Assembly: GCF_013128195.2 (NCBI RefSeq) | Contig: NZ_CP053452.2 | Span: forward strand, 6,200,001 to 6,264,000 | Length of the DNA stretch: 64,000 nt | Reading direction: 5' to 3' | DNA from: Frigoriglobus tundricola | GTDB taxonomy: Bacteria; Planctomycetota; Planctomycetia; Gemmatales; Gemmataceae | Shown: one piece after another, positions 9,338 to 19,118 of the stretch | How the letters are laid out: every line of letters starts with the position of its first letter | Numbering within the stretch: position 1 is the first letter of the stretch | Position numbers and translations under genes: made by a program | The notes under the pieces: generated by a model | Database searches by the model: none | What the model saw: the letters and a program-made list of their open reading frames with translations, nothing else | What the model was told of the DNA's origin: nothing

Positions 9338-9904
9338 CTACCAGAACTTCCACCACGGGCGCCGCGGGGGATCGGGAGGGGTGTAGTACGGGTCGAAAAA
9401 CCCGATGACGTCCGCATCGGCATCGTTTGTCGCCGAGTCATTCGACTCCAGGTCTTCGGGGTAGCGCAGCACGCCGAGTTGCACGGCGACGCAGTGACCC
9501 TGCCGCGCGTGGTTCTGCGCTTCGGGTAGCGTGCGGCAGTAGTACACGAGCTTCTTACAACCCGCGCAGTGTCGCACCGAGTTGTCGGCCGTCGCGTCCA
9601 GATTCTCCCAATGCTTCGGACATTTGAACGCGAACGCTTCGTCACAGTTCTCGATCTTCGGACGGTCGAAGATTGAAACCCAGTCGGGATCGAGTGAGCC
9701 GCGTAACTCGCGGAGGCGCGACTCAACCAGCCCCCAAGCCGGGTCCGTCGTGCGGAGTTGGCCGCGCCGAAATTCCAGGCGGATGAACTCGGCACGCGGG
9801 TCGTCGCGCTTGTCGAGCCAGTCGGCGTAGACGAGCCACGCGGTCAACTCGGCCGGGTGCGACAGGATGGCGCGGATGAACGACCTGTCCTCGGCTGTGA
9901 ACAT
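9338..9904 (-). CDS. TIGR02996-domain protein, paralogue 2
   Basis: This 188-residue protein has the TIGR02996 domain near residues 10-55 (HPAELTAWLVYADWLDKRDD), a cysteine module (CPKHW, CAGCKKLVYYC) and the same PPRRPWWKFW tail as the gene at 8158-8730. The two copies are clearly a duplication with the other TIGR02996 gene between them. The start MFTAEDRS at 9904 aligns with the start of paralogue 1; an upstream in-frame ATG would add 14 unrelated residues. The function is unknown. Confidence 0.85.
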   Translation of the reverse strand: MFTAEDRSFIRAILSHPAELTAWLVYADWLDKRDDPRAEFIRLEFRRGQLRTTDPAWGLVESRLRELRGSLDPDWVSIFDRPKIENCDEAFAFKCPKHWENLDATADNSVRHCAGCKKLVYYCRTLPEAQNHARQGHCVAVQLGVLRYPEDLESNDSATNDADADVIGFFDPYYTPPDPPRRPWWKFW

Positions 9905-9956
9905 GCGCCGATCTCCGGGCGTACCTCGTGGCGGCACCTCCAGCATACCCGAAAGC

Positions 9957-10078
9957 GCGTTTCATCCGCAGATGACACAGAGAACACAGATTGCAGGCAG
10001 CAGAAGAGTAACCTGGTAATTCAAATGGAGATTGTTGATTTTTAATCTGCGTTTTCTGAGTCATCTGCGGATAAACGC
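9957..10078. repeat. Palindromic intergenic element
   Basis: The arms around CATCCGCAGATGACACAGAG (from 9957) and CTGAGTCATCTGCGGATAAACGC (ending 10078) are reverse complements with a few differences. The element lies between two minus-strand genes, directly downstream of the transporter at 10087. Confidence 0.75.
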
Positions 10079-10086
10079 TTCTGCCG

Positions 10087-12210
10087 TCACGCCACCACCA
10101 CGCGCGGCTTGCGGGCCTCGGGCACGGCGGCGCGGCGGATGAGGGTGTACACCATCCACGGCACGTTCCCCATCCCGAACAGCACGAAGTGCAAGTTCGC
10201 GGTCACCGGGTTCTCCGCCGACCAGCCGAAGTGGACCTCCGGCACGGCCCCGGCGCTCGCCAGCTCGAGCGCCGCCGACGCCAGCGCGTGCGGGATCGAA
10301 CAGCACCGCGTGAGGTGGATCACCACGCGCCCCTCCTCGCGGGCGATGCGCACCAGGGGGCGGTGCGCGAAGTCGCTCGGGTCGGCCAGCTCCGCCTTCA
10401 CGAACATGATCGGCACCGCGCCCGGCAAGCGGTGCCGGGTGCGGACGTCGATCTCCTTCTCGCGCAGGGCCTCGTGGTCGGACCGGATCGGGACCAGGAT
10501 CGGGTACTCCGACGCCTTCAGCTTCTGCCACTCGTACTCCGTCGCCTTGTCCGCGAACTCGAACGCCGTGAACCGGAACTCGGTGCTGCGCCACGCCCGG
10601 ACCGCGACCGACAGGCCCATGACGAGCGCGACGAACGCGCCGGCCACCGCGGCGCCGACCGGCCGCTCGCTCACCACCCACGCCGCACACGCGAGGAACA
10701 CGGCGATCGCGAGTGTGAACAGCGGCGGCACGCGGAGCGCCTTGCGCCACCCCCGATCGGCCCGGCGGTTCCACACGTCCACGGCCGCGGCCAGCGCGGC
10801 GAAGGCGAAGATCGCCAGCACCGCCGTCAGGTACGCGGCCCGGTGCGCGTCCACGTCGGCGCCGTAGTACGCGGTGGCGGCGAACTTCACGCCGAGCAGG
10901 AGGTACGCCAGCACGCCCCACTTCATCGACCACGCGAACTCCATCCCGAGCCGGTTCAGGTACGGCGGGATCCACGACGCGAGCGTCAGCGCGAAGGTCA
11001 GCCCCGCGAGCGCGAGGATCGCGACCGTGGCGGCGTCGTAGGCGCTGCCGAACGCCAGCCCGAAGGCGGGGTTCATCGCGGTCGCGGGGCGTCCGTCGGC
11101 GAGCGCGCCGCCGTGCGCGAGGTACGCGAGCGAGCGGTACTTCGCCTGTCCGTTCGTCGCGTGCGCGCCGGCCGGAATGAGGACCGTGGTCACGAGGGTG
11201 GACGTGAGCAGGTAGGCCGACATCGTGACGGCCGCGACCGTGAGCAGCACGCGCGTGTTGCGGATCACGCCGCGGGGGCTCTCCGGGGCGTCGCCCCGGC
11301 GGCCGCGCACGAGCGGCATCGCCATGAGGGTCAGCTCGAAGCCGCTGAGACCGAGACACAGCGCGGGGAGCAGCGGGATGCACGCCCCGAGCAGCGCGCC
11401 CCACCCGCCGATCGGTCGCGGTTCGGCGCCGGGCTTCCCGTGCCCGGCCCACACGTCGGCCCACCACGCCCCGACCAGTTGCGGGTGCTCGACGAGGTAC
11501 GCGACGCCGCTGCCGATCACGACGAGCGTGAACGCGAGGTACAGGCCGACGGTGAGGGCCGCGAGCCGCACGAAGTTCCGCGTGTACCCGCGGAAGAACA
11601 TCAGCCCCAGGGCCGTACTCAGCACGATCAGGACGAGCGCGACGACCGTCTGCCGGTGCCACAGCCCGTCGCTGTGGGCCTTCGCCCACTCGGGCAACTG
11701 CTGCCGCCAGCCCTCACCGTGGCGGGTGGTCGCTTCGAGCGACTGTTGCCACTGCGGGTGCGGGTTGAACGTCAGGTGTTCGGCCGCCGCGGCGGCCGAG
11801 AACGTGCGCGTGAACACGAGGTCCACCGCGCCGAACGCGAGCAGCACCAGCAGCAGCGCCTTCCCGAACCAGCCCGGGATGACGCGTTCGAGGAGCGCGG
11901 TGGAGCCGCCGCCGTGCGGCGACCGACCGGCCACATACAAGTACACGGGTAACGCGAGGAACAAGGTAACACACGCGACCAGTACCGTGACGAGTGGCGC
12001 GAGCCGCCCGGCCGCGGCGAAGGCGATCGACGGCTGGTACGCGAGCGTGCTGAGGTAGTCCAGGCCGATGACGCACAGCACCCACGGCCACGCCGCACGA
12101 TACGGAGCGGGTAGTGGGGCGGTGGAGCTGTCGGGGGAACCGGTGGAGGGTTCCCCCGGTCTCGATGGGGGTTCGCTTGATTCGCCGGACGGGATCGGAG
12201 GGGCGGGCAT
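10087..12210 (-). CDS. APC-superfamily transporter, KimA/KUP-like
   Basis: This 707-residue inner-membrane protein has a proline-rich cytoplasmic N-terminus, about twelve hydrophobic helices between residues 35 and 540, and a soluble C-terminal domain of about 160 residues. The first helix region reads VIGLDYLSTLAYQPSIAF, which resembles the G-x-D-x-L-S-x-x-A-Y signature of KimA-type potassium importers and other APC permeases. The soluble C-terminal part (from about residue 545) is also reminiscent of potassium importers, which use it for regulation. The substrate is not proven; an amino acid permease is the alternative. It is followed by a palindrome and preceded by a 343-bp spacer. Confidence 0.75.
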   Translation of the reverse strand: MPAPPIPSGESSEPPSRPGEPSTGSPDSSTAPLPAPYRAAWPWVLCVIGLDYLSTLAYQPSIAFAAAGRLAPLVTVLVACVTLFLALPVYLYVAGRSPHGGGSTALLERVIPGWFGKALLLVLLAFGAVDLVFTRTFSAAAAAEHLTFNPHPQWQQSLEATTRHGEGWRQQLPEWAKAHSDGLWHRQTVVALVLIVLSTALGLMFFRGYTRNFVRLAALTVGLYLAFTLVVIGSGVAYLVEHPQLVGAWWADVWAGHGKPGAEPRPIGGWGALLGACIPLLPALCLGLSGFELTLMAMPLVRGRRGDAPESPRGVIRNTRVLLTVAAVTMSAYLLTSTLVTTVLIPAGAHATNGQAKYRSLAYLAHGGALADGRPATAMNPAFGLAFGSAYDAATVAILALAGLTFALTLASWIPPYLNRLGMEFAWSMKWGVLAYLLLGVKFAATAYYGADVDAHRAAYLTAVLAIFAFAALAAAVDVWNRRADRGWRKALRVPPLFTLAIAVFLACAAWVVSERPVGAAVAGAFVALVMGLSVAVRAWRSTEFRFTAFEFADKATEYEWQKLKASEYPILVPIRSDHEALREKEIDVRTRHRLPGAVPIMFVKAELADPSDFAHRPLVRIAREEGRVVIHLTRCCSIPHALASAALELASAGAVPEVHFGWSAENPVTANLHFVLFGMGNVPWMVYTLIRRAAVPEARKPRVVVA

Positions 12211-12553
12211 GGTGGGCTTCTCCAGACGGCCAGGGTGGCGGCCGACTGGAACCCATTTTACGCGGTCCGAACATCAGAATGCGTGCAATCGCGGAAGTTC
12301 TATACGCTGTTTGGTCTTATAGCGAGTGATGGGAGCCATTCGACAAGCCGAGTGCCGACTCAAGTCGGCCGGTCGCCCGTCGTAAAGCCAAGGGTTTTCG
12401 ACTGTATGACTAGTGATTATTTGACTTGATACTCTACGAATTAATGGGATACTCGCAGAGAAATCGAGATCATTGTGCGACGGATCGATCCGGGAAGAGA
12501 TGGTATTCCGGCCGAACGGTTTGACCCGAGAACGAAACGGTGAAGCCCGACAA
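12211..12553. other. Spacer upstream of the APC transporter
   Basis: No convincing gene is present. The part around 12390-12450 is notably AT-rich for this genome and may hold the transporter promoter (transcribed leftward). I see no clear hairpin or repeat. Confidence 0.5.
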
Positions 12554-13156
12554 TCACTCGTCCCCGGTCCTCATCCCGGACCAGATCTCCCGTATCCGCT
12601 TCAATTTCCGCTCGACCGTCGCCACCGCCTTGCCGATGGCCGCGGCCGTCTCCACGTTGGTGTGGCCCTCCAGAGCCAGAATCGCGACCCGTCGCAACTC
12701 CGCGTTCCCGAGAGCCGCTAACAGGCTCTCGCCCCCCTCGGCCAGCGCCACCGCTTCGGCCGGGTCGGAGTCGGGGGCCGCGGGCACTGCCACCGGGTCC
12801 GATTCGTCGTCGGGCAGTTGGTGATGCACCCGGCACCCGCCCCGTTTCTGCCGGTACTCATCTCGAATCGAGTTCCGCGCCTTGTTCGCCGTCATGCGGA
12901 GCAGCACGGACCACAGGTCGTTTCGGTCGTTGAGCTTCGGGAACCGACCGGCCTCCAGCGCGCGGACGAACCCCTCAAACGCGATCAGGGCCACGTCCTC
13001 ACCATCGACTGCCGCGCGCTTGCCCCGGAGGTGATTGTGGGCCTGGCCCACGAGTTGAGCGAAGTACCGCTCCCACAACCGGGCAACCGCCGCGTCGCGG
13101 TCGCCGCCGGACTTCAACCGATCCAACCATACGGTCACACTGCCCGGCCCTCTCAT
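12554..13156 (-). CDS. ECF-type sigma-70 family RNA polymerase sigma factor
   Basis: This 200-residue protein is an alternative sigma factor. Region 2 is seen as WERYFAQLVGQAHNHLRG with VALIAFEGFVRALEAGRF, followed by LWSVLLRMTANKARNSIRDE. Region 4 is a helix-turn-helix near residues 150-185 (RVAILALEGHTNVETAAAIG, then KAVATVERKLKRIREIW). The start at 13156 is chosen because a strong purine-rich ribosome site (GGAGCGGAGGGG) precedes it; the open frame continues 41 codons upstream. It belongs to the ECF groups expanded in planctomycetes, which are often linked to Ser/Thr kinases. It is divergent from the giant surface protein, which could be a target. No anti-sigma factor is visible. Confidence 0.85.
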   Translation of the reverse strand: MRGPGSVTVWLDRLKSGGDRDAAVARLWERYFAQLVGQAHNHLRGKRAAVDGEDVALIAFEGFVRALEAGRFPKLNDRNDLWSVLLRMTANKARNSIRDEYRQKRGGCRVHHQLPDDESDPVAVPAAPDSDPAEAVALAEGGESLLAALGNAELRRVAILALEGHTNVETAAAIGKAVATVERKLKRIREIWSGMRTGDE

Positions 13157-13565
13157 CGGTCCCCTCCGCTCCTGCGTCTTACGGACCAGTTTACCACCCC
13201 GGAACGACTCGATAGCAACCGCGATCGTTTTGTGAGGGGTCCGGGGCGCGGACGGGGATAAATGATGTGTCGGGTCCACTCACCCCGGCCGATTGGCACC
13301 CTCTCGAAGGCCGCCCAAGACGCACTGGCGCGGCGGGGACCGCTCATGGGGCCACACGAAGGGGCGGCTGGATTAAGAACGTCCTGTGAAAAAAGACTGT
13401 TGCGAACCAGCCTGGAAATGCGGGGCGTGGCTCGGCAAATATAACGCCCCCTGGCCACAAGATCGACGGGCGGATGAGAGCGTGGATCAGGCCCGGTCGT
13501 GGCATGTAGCTGACCTCATACGAAGAACCGCACCCGAACAATCCCGAGATCAAGAGCAATCGCCT
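13157..13565. other. Divergent promoter region between sigma factor and surface protein
   Basis: This 409-bp spacer separates two divergent genes and must hold both promoters. In-frame ORF extensions cover it on both strands, but their translations look non-coding. No clear promoter consensus or hairpin could be assigned by eye. Confidence 0.5.
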
Positions 13566-16500
13566 ATGTTCTCTTTCCTCAGCAAGTTGCGCCACATTTC
13601 CCGACCCTCGTCACTACGACAGGTGCCACGGCGTCCCAGGGGTTGGCCCAGGGAACCGCTGGCGTTGCTGGTGCTGGAGGACCGGCTCACGCCGACGACC
13701 TTGCACTGGCTCGGGGCCGCCGGGGCCAACGGGAACCTGTGGAGCGTGGCTTCCAACTGGGCGGAGAACCAGGCCCCCACGAGCGGCTCGACCCTGGTCT
13801 TCGATACGACCACGACCGGGTTTTCGGCAACAACTAACGGCTTCGCGCCGACGAACGACATTGCGGGGCTGGCCGGCCTGACGGTCGTCGTCAACGACGC
13901 CTCCGCCGCCGGCGACTTCGCCATCTCCGGCGACGCCCTCGGGCTCACCACCACCGGCATCGGCATCGAGAGCACCCTCTCCGTCGGGACCGCCGCCGCG
14001 ATCAACAACCCGATCGCCCTCGCCGCCAACACCACCGTGGACGTCGGGCTCGGCGCGCTGACCCTGGGCGGCGTGGTCAGCGGCGGGTTCTCGCTGACCG
14101 AGTCCGGGTCGCCCGCGGGCACGCTCACGCTGAACGCGGCGAACACGTACACCGGGGGCACCGTGCTGGCGGGCGGCACCGTGTCCGTCAACACGAGCAC
14201 CTCGCTGGGCACCGGTACGCTCACGTTCGAGGGCGGCACCCTCGCCAACGCGGCCGCGTTCCTCAACCTCGCCAACCCGTTCGTGGTCAACGCGCCGAGC
14301 ACCATCGGCGGTGGCAGCTTCCTTACCCTGAGCGGCGACGGCACGCTCAACGCCAACCTGTCCCTCACGAATAGCGGCTTCCTGACACTCGACGGCGCGC
14401 TCTCCGGTAACGGCGGCCTGATCGAAAACGGGGGCATCGGATCGACGACGCTGGGCGGTACGGCCGCCAACACGTTCACCGGTGGCACGAACATTTTGTC
14501 CGGCGGGGTCAGCCTACAAAAGTCGGCGGGAGTGAACGCCCTCGAGTCCCCGGTTACGATCGTCGGCGGTTCGGGCAACCTCACGCTCAACGCCAGCGAT
14601 CAGTTGAACGGCAATGTCAGTGTTTCGCTGGGCGCCGGCGGTTCGTTCAATACGAACTCGCAAACGGACAGCGTGCTGTCGGTGAGCGGCGCCGGGACGC
14701 TCAACACCGGAGGGAACGCGGGGGCCGGGCTCACGATCACGGGCGGCGGGACTCAACTCCTGGCCGCCCAGGTCACCGGTTCCGGGTTCCTCACGTACGA
14801 CGGCTCCGGCTCCCTGACCCTGGGGGGGACCAGTTCGTCGTACACCGGAACGCTGACGGTTGCGGCCGGCACCCTGCTCGTCAGCGCGAACTTCTCGGGG
14901 GCGACGGTCGCTGTCACGGGCGGGGTCTTGGGCGGGACCGGGGTCGTGAAGTCCGTCACGGCCACGGGCGGCACCCTGGCCCCCACCACCGGCGGCACGG
15001 TGAGCACCTTTAGCACCGCCACGGGGGCGAACGCGACGTCCCTGAACGGTGCGACCTTCCAGGTGGATCTGACCGCTCAGACCAGCGACCAACTGGTTCT
15101 CGGCACCAACGCGACGCTCAACCTGACGGGCGCCACGCTCGCCCTCAACGCGACGGGCGCGACGCTCGGCAGTGAGTACCAGATCGTTACCAGCCCGACC
15201 GGCGGGCTGTCCGGAACGTTTAACGGCCTGGCGAACGGGGCGACGCTCACGGTCGCCGGTCAGACGTTCCAGATCAGCTACACGGCGAACGCGGTGACGC
15301 TCACGAAGGTCGGGGCCACGACCCCAACGACGTTGCACTGGACCGGGGCGGCGAGCAGCAACTGGAGCGCGGCCGGGAACTGGGAAGAGGGTGCGGCCCC
15401 GGTGAGCGGCGACACCCTGGTGTTCGATACCACCACGGCCGGGTTCGCCGCGACCACGGCCGCGTTCGCGCCGACGAACGACATCACGGGGCTGACCGGC
15501 CTGACGGTCGTCGTCAACGACGCCTCCGCCGCCGGCGACTTCGCCATCTCCGGCGACGCCCTCGGGCTCACCACCACCGGCATCGGCATCGAGAGCACCC
15601 TCTCCGTCGGGACCGCCGCCGCGATCAACAACCCGATCGCCCTCGCCGCCAACACCACCGTGGACGTCGGGCTCGGCGCGCTGACCCTGGGCGGCGTGGT
15701 CAGCGGCGGGTTCTCGCTGACCGAGTCCGGGTCGCCCGCGGGCACGCTCACGCTGAACGCGGCGAACACGTACACCGGGGGCACCGTGCTGGCGGGCGGC
15801 ACCGTGTCCGTCAACACGAGCACCTCGCTGGGCACCGGTACGCTCACGTTCGAGGGCGGCACCCTCGCCAACGCGGCCGCGTTCCTCAACCTCGCCAACC
15901 CGTTCGTGGTCAACGCGCCGAGCACCATCGGCGGTGGCAGCTTCCTTACCCTGAGCGGCGACGGCACGCTCAACGCCAACCTGTCCCTCACGAATAGCGG
16001 CTTCCTGACACTCGACGGCGCGCTCTCCGGTAACGGCGGCCTGATCGAAAACGGCTTCCCGGGCAACACGATCCTCGGGGGCACCGCGGCGAATACATTC
16101 ACCGGCACAACAACCATCATTTCCGGCACCCTCGAGGTGGACAAGACGCCGGGCGTCCAGGCCCTCTCCTCCCCGCTGATTGTGATCGGGGGCGGGGCGT
16201 TCCCGACGCTGAGCTGGTCGGCGAACAACCAGTTGAACGGGACCGTGTCGATCCTTTCCTTCGGCCACCTCGCCACGAACGGTAACTCGGACAGCGTGTC
16301 CGGGCTGAACGGGACCGGCTCGATCGATACCGGATCGACGGCGACGGCCGGGCTCACGGTGACCGGCGGCGGTTCGAACACGGTGACGGGGGCGGTCACC
16401 GGCTCCGGGCTCCTGACCTACAACGGAACGGGCTACCTGTTACTGGCCGGAGCCAGTTCGTCGTACACGGGCAAGTTGACGGCCGCGCAAGGGGCGCTCT

Positions 16501-18911
16501 TCGTCGCGGCGGATTTCTCGGGCGCGTCCGGCGTCGCCTCCGGCAGCGGGGCGCTCGGGGGAACGGGGATCGTGGGCACCCTGGCGAGCGGGGGTACGGG
16601 TGCGATCAACCTCGGCGGGAGCAGCGTCGGGGGCACCCTGTCCACCAAGGGCGGAAGCGGCCTCGCGTCCGCGCTCGCGGGTGAGACGCTCCAGGTCGAT
16701 CTGACCGACCTCGGGCCGTCCGACCAGCTCGTCGTCGGCGACGCGGCGACGCTGAGCCTGACGAACGTCGCGCTCGGCGTGAACGTCCTGCACTCGACCG
16801 CGGGCGCTGTCTTTACCATCGTTTCGAGCGCGACGGGCGGGATCAGCGGCACGTTCCTCGGCCTCCCGGACGGCAGCACGGTCACCGCGGGCGGTCGATC
16901 GTTCGTGATCCACTACACGGCGACCGCCGTCACCTTGACCGATGGCCAGGGGGGGATCACGCTGAGCCCGTCCGCGCTCCCGGCGGGTGAAGTGGGGCTC
17001 TCGTACAATCAGTCGATTACGTCCTCCGGCGGGTCGGGCACGGTGACATTGGCCGTATCGGGGGTGACGAACACGACCGGGCTGACGATTTCCGGGAGCG
17101 GCACCGGGTCGATCACCGTCAGCGGCACGCCCACCAGTTCCGGGACCGTCACGTTCACGGTGACGCCCACCGACAGCAACGGGACCGGGAGCGGGAAGGT
17201 CTACTCCTTCACGGTTAACCCGGCGGTGGCCCTCACGCCGGCCACGCTCCCGGCGGGCGAAGTGGGGGTGTCGTACAGCCAGTCGGTCACGCCCTCCGGC
17301 GGGTCGGGCGCGGTGACGCTGGCGGTGTCGGGGGTGACGAACACGACCGGGCTGACGATTTCTGGGAGCGGCACCGGGACGATCACCCTTAGCGGCGCGC
17401 CGACGAGCGCGGGCACCGTCACGTTCACAGTGACGCCCACCGACAGCAGCGGGACCGGGACCGGAACCGTCTACTCCTTCACGGTCAGCCCGGCAGTGGT
17501 CCTCACGCCGGCCACGCTCCCGGTGGCCGCCCTCGGGCTGCCGTACAATCAGTCGATTACGTCCTCCGGCGGGTCGGGTGCGGTGACACTGGCCGTATCG
17601 GGGGTGACGAACACGACCGGGCTGACGATCTCCGGGAGCGGCACCGGGGCGATCACTCTCAGCGGCACGCCGACGGCCAGCGGAACGGTCACCTTCACGG
17701 TGACGCCCACCGATAGCAACGGGACCGGGAGCGGGAAGGTCTACTCCATCACGGTCGGACCGGCCCCGGTCCTGACCCCGCCGGCGCTCCCGGCGGCCGA
17801 GGTGGGCCTGTCGTACAACCAAACCGTCACCTCGGCGGGAGGCGTCGGCGCGGTGGCGCTGGCGGTGTCGGGTGTCACGAACACGACCGGGCTGACGATT
17901 TCCGGGAGCGGCACCGAAACGATCACCATCAGCGGCACCCCCACCAGCTCCGGGACCGTCACGTTCACGGTGACGCCCGCCGCAGGAACCGCGATCGTCT
18001 ATTCCTTCGTCGTGCGTGCCAAACCGCTCATCGCGGCTGCGACCGCCGGCGCGGGCAGCGGGACGGTGACGGTGTACGACCCGTTGTCCGGCGCGCTGGT
18101 CGCCCAGTTCCAGCCGTTCGGCGCCTACGCGGGCGGGGTGAAGGTGGCGGTGGGCGACGTGAACGGGGACGGGTACAGCGATCTGATCGTGATGGCCGGA
18201 CCCGGCGCCCTCAACGGCCTGGTCGAGATCTACAGCGGCCGGGACCTCTCGCTGATGAGCACGTACTTCGCGTTCCCCGGGTACCAGGGCGCGTTCAACA
18301 TTGCGGCCGGGGACCTGACCGGCAACGGGGTCGCGGACGTGATCTTCTCCACGGCCACCGGGGGCGACTTCGTGTTCGCCTACGCCGGGGCCAGCAACAC
18401 CTTCATCGTGCCGGTGTTCTCGGCGTTCGGCGGGTTCACGGGCGGGGTGACGATCGCGGCCGGGGACCTGACCGGGATCGGTCGCGACGAGATCATCGTG
18501 GGCACGGCGTCCCAGGTCGGTGCGGCCGGGGTGTTCAACCAGTACGGCCAACTGCTCCAGCCGTACTACTTCGCCCCGATCCCGATGAACGGGGTGAACG
18601 TGGCGGCCGGGGACCTGAACGACTCGGGCCACGACGACCTGATCTTCGGCGCGAAGGACTCGACCCTGGTGCTCACCTACGACGGGGAGTCGCAAGGGCT
18701 GATGGGGTACTTCTTCGCGCTCCCGGGCCAGCCGTACGGGGTGACCGTGGCGACGGTGGACCCGACGGGCGACGGGTACGCGGACCTGGTGATCGGGTTC
18801 ACGGGGAACGTGTCGGCGATCGCGCTGTTCACCGGGCTGTCGTTCCAACTGGCCGACGTCTACGGGCAGCCGAGCGGGGCCGGCGGGGTCAACGTCGCCG
18901 GGAGCGCCTGA
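13566..18911 (+). CDS. Giant secreted beta-repeat surface protein with FG-GAP C-terminus
   Basis: This 1,781-residue protein begins with a basic N-terminus and the planctomycete export-associated motif LALLVLEDRLTP near residue 35. Residues about 50-1130 are two copies of a roughly 541-residue unit of autotransporter-associated beta-strand repeats (for example GTLTLNAANTYTGGTVLAGG), predicted to form a beta-helix. Residues about 1135-1480 are four tandem repeats of about 87 residues with the Ig-like pattern GLTISGSGTGTITLSG. The last 300 residues are FG-GAP/VCBS repeats (GDVNGDGYSDLIV, GDLTGNGVADVIF) expected to form a calcium-binding beta-propeller. A cell-surface adhesion or matrix role is likely. 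The first 559 bp of each large unit are duplicated exactly. Confidence 0.88.
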   Translation: MFSFLSKLRHISRPSSLRQVPRRPRGWPREPLALLVLEDRLTPTTLHWLGAAGANGNLWSVASNWAENQAPTSGSTLVFDTTTTGFSATTNGFAPTNDIAGLAGLTVVVNDASAAGDFAISGDALGLTTTGIGIESTLSVGTAAAINNPIALAANTTVDVGLGALTLGGVVSGGFSLTESGSPAGTLTLNAANTYTGGTVLAGGTVSVNTSTSLGTGTLTFEGGTLANAAAFLNLANPFVVNAPSTIGGGSFLTLSGDGTLNANLSLTNSGFLTLDGALSGNGGLIENGGIGSTTLGGTAANTFTGGTNILSGGVSLQKSAGVNALESPVTIVGGSGNLTLNASDQLNGNVSVSLGAGGSFNTNSQTDSVLSVSGAGTLNTGGNAGAGLTITGGGTQLLAAQVTGSGFLTYDGSGSLTLGGTSSSYTGTLTVAAGTLLVSANFSGATVAVTGGVLGGTGVVKSVTATGGTLAPTTGGTVSTFSTATGANATSLNGATFQVDLTAQTSDQLVLGTNATLNLTGATLALNATGATLGSEYQIVTSPTGGLSGTFNGLANGATLTVAGQTFQISYTANAVTLTKVGATTPTTLHWTGAASSNWSAAGNWEEGAAPVSGDTLVFDTTTAGFAATTAAFAPTNDITGLTGLTVVVNDASAAGDFAISGDALGLTTTGIGIESTLSVGTAAAINNPIALAANTTVDVGLGALTLGGVVSGGFSLTESGSPAGTLTLNAANTYTGGTVLAGGTVSVNTSTSLGTGTLTFEGGTLANAAAFLNLANPFVVNAPSTIGGGSFLTLSGDGTLNANLSLTNSGFLTLDGALSGNGGLIENGFPGNTILGGTAANTFTGTTTIISGTLEVDKTPGVQALSSPLIVIGGGAFPTLSWSANNQLNGTVSILSFGHLATNGNSDSVSGLNGTGSIDTGSTATAGLTVTGGGSNTVTGAVTGSGLLTYNGTGYLLLAGASSSYTGKLTAAQGALFVAADFSGASGVASGSGALGGTGIVGTLASGGTGAINLGGSSVGGTLSTKGGSGLASALAGETLQVDLTDLGPSDQLVVGDAATLSLTNVALGVNVLHSTAGAVFTIVSSATGGISGTFLGLPDGSTVTAGGRSFVIHYTATAVTLTDGQGGITLSPSALPAGEVGLSYNQSITSSGGSGTVTLAVSGVTNTTGLTISGSGTGSITVSGTPTSSGTVTFTVTPTDSNGTGSGKVYSFTVNPAVALTPATLPAGEVGVSYSQSVTPSGGSGAVTLAVSGVTNTTGLTISGSGTGTITLSGAPTSAGTVTFTVTPTDSSGTGTGTVYSFTVSPAVVLTPATLPVAALGLPYNQSITSSGGSGAVTLAVSGVTNTTGLTISGSGTGAITLSGTPTASGTVTFTVTPTDSNGTGSGKVYSITVGPAPVLTPPALPAAEVGLSYNQTVTSAGGVGAVALAVSGVTNTTGLTISGSGTETITISGTPTSSGTVTFTVTPAAGTAIVYSFVVRAKPLIAAATAGAGSGTVTVYDPLSGALVAQFQPFGAYAGGVKVAVGDVNGDGYSDLIVMAGPGALNGLVEIYSGRDLSLMSTYFAFPGYQGAFNIAAGDLTGNGVADVIFSTATGGDFVFAYAGASNTFIVPVFSAFGGFTGGVTIAAGDLTGIGRDEIIVGTASQVGAAGVFNQYGQLLQPYYFAPIPMNGVNVAAGDLNDSGHDDLIFGAKDSTLVLTYDGESQGLMGYFFALPGQPYGVTVATVDPTGDGYADLVIGFTGNVSAIALFTGLSFQLADVYGQPSGAGGVNVAGSA
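13873..14431 (+). repeat. Copy 1 of a 559-bp identical direct repeat
   Basis: The sequence from CCGGCCTGACGGTC to GATCGAAAACGG recurs at 15496-16054 with a constant offset of 1,623 bp (541 codons), keeping the frame. I saw no differences along the copies, even at third codon positions, while flanking parts of the two units have diverged. This points to recent duplication or gene conversion. Confidence 0.9.
15496..16054 (+). repeat. Copy 2 of a 559-bp identical direct repeat
   Basis: This is the second copy of the segment at 13873-14431, inside the same reading frame of the giant surface protein. The two copies are a likely site of assembly collapse or of recombination that changes protein length. 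Confidence 0.9.
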
Positions 18912-18922
18912 GCGGCGGGCGC

Positions 18923-18940
18923 GGCCCCGAGCGCGGGGCC
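18923..18940 (+). terminator. GC-rich hairpin after the surface protein
   Basis: GGCCCCG and CGGGGCC form a perfect 7-bp stem 11 bp after the stop codon. There is no T-run, so termination is plausible but unproven. Confidence 0.45.
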
Positions 18941-19118
18941 TCAACGGCTGTCGGTTGTTGAAACCGGTGGCGGTCCGGGGTCGGCGGGTTTGCGTCCGCC
19001 GATCCGGGGGGAGCCACAGGGCACGCGGCAAACGCAGATCAGTCGGGTGCAATATCTTGTGTCTTGATCCGCGTCGGCTGTGCCATCTGTGGCGTCTTCG
19101 TCGCTTACAGGACGCGCC

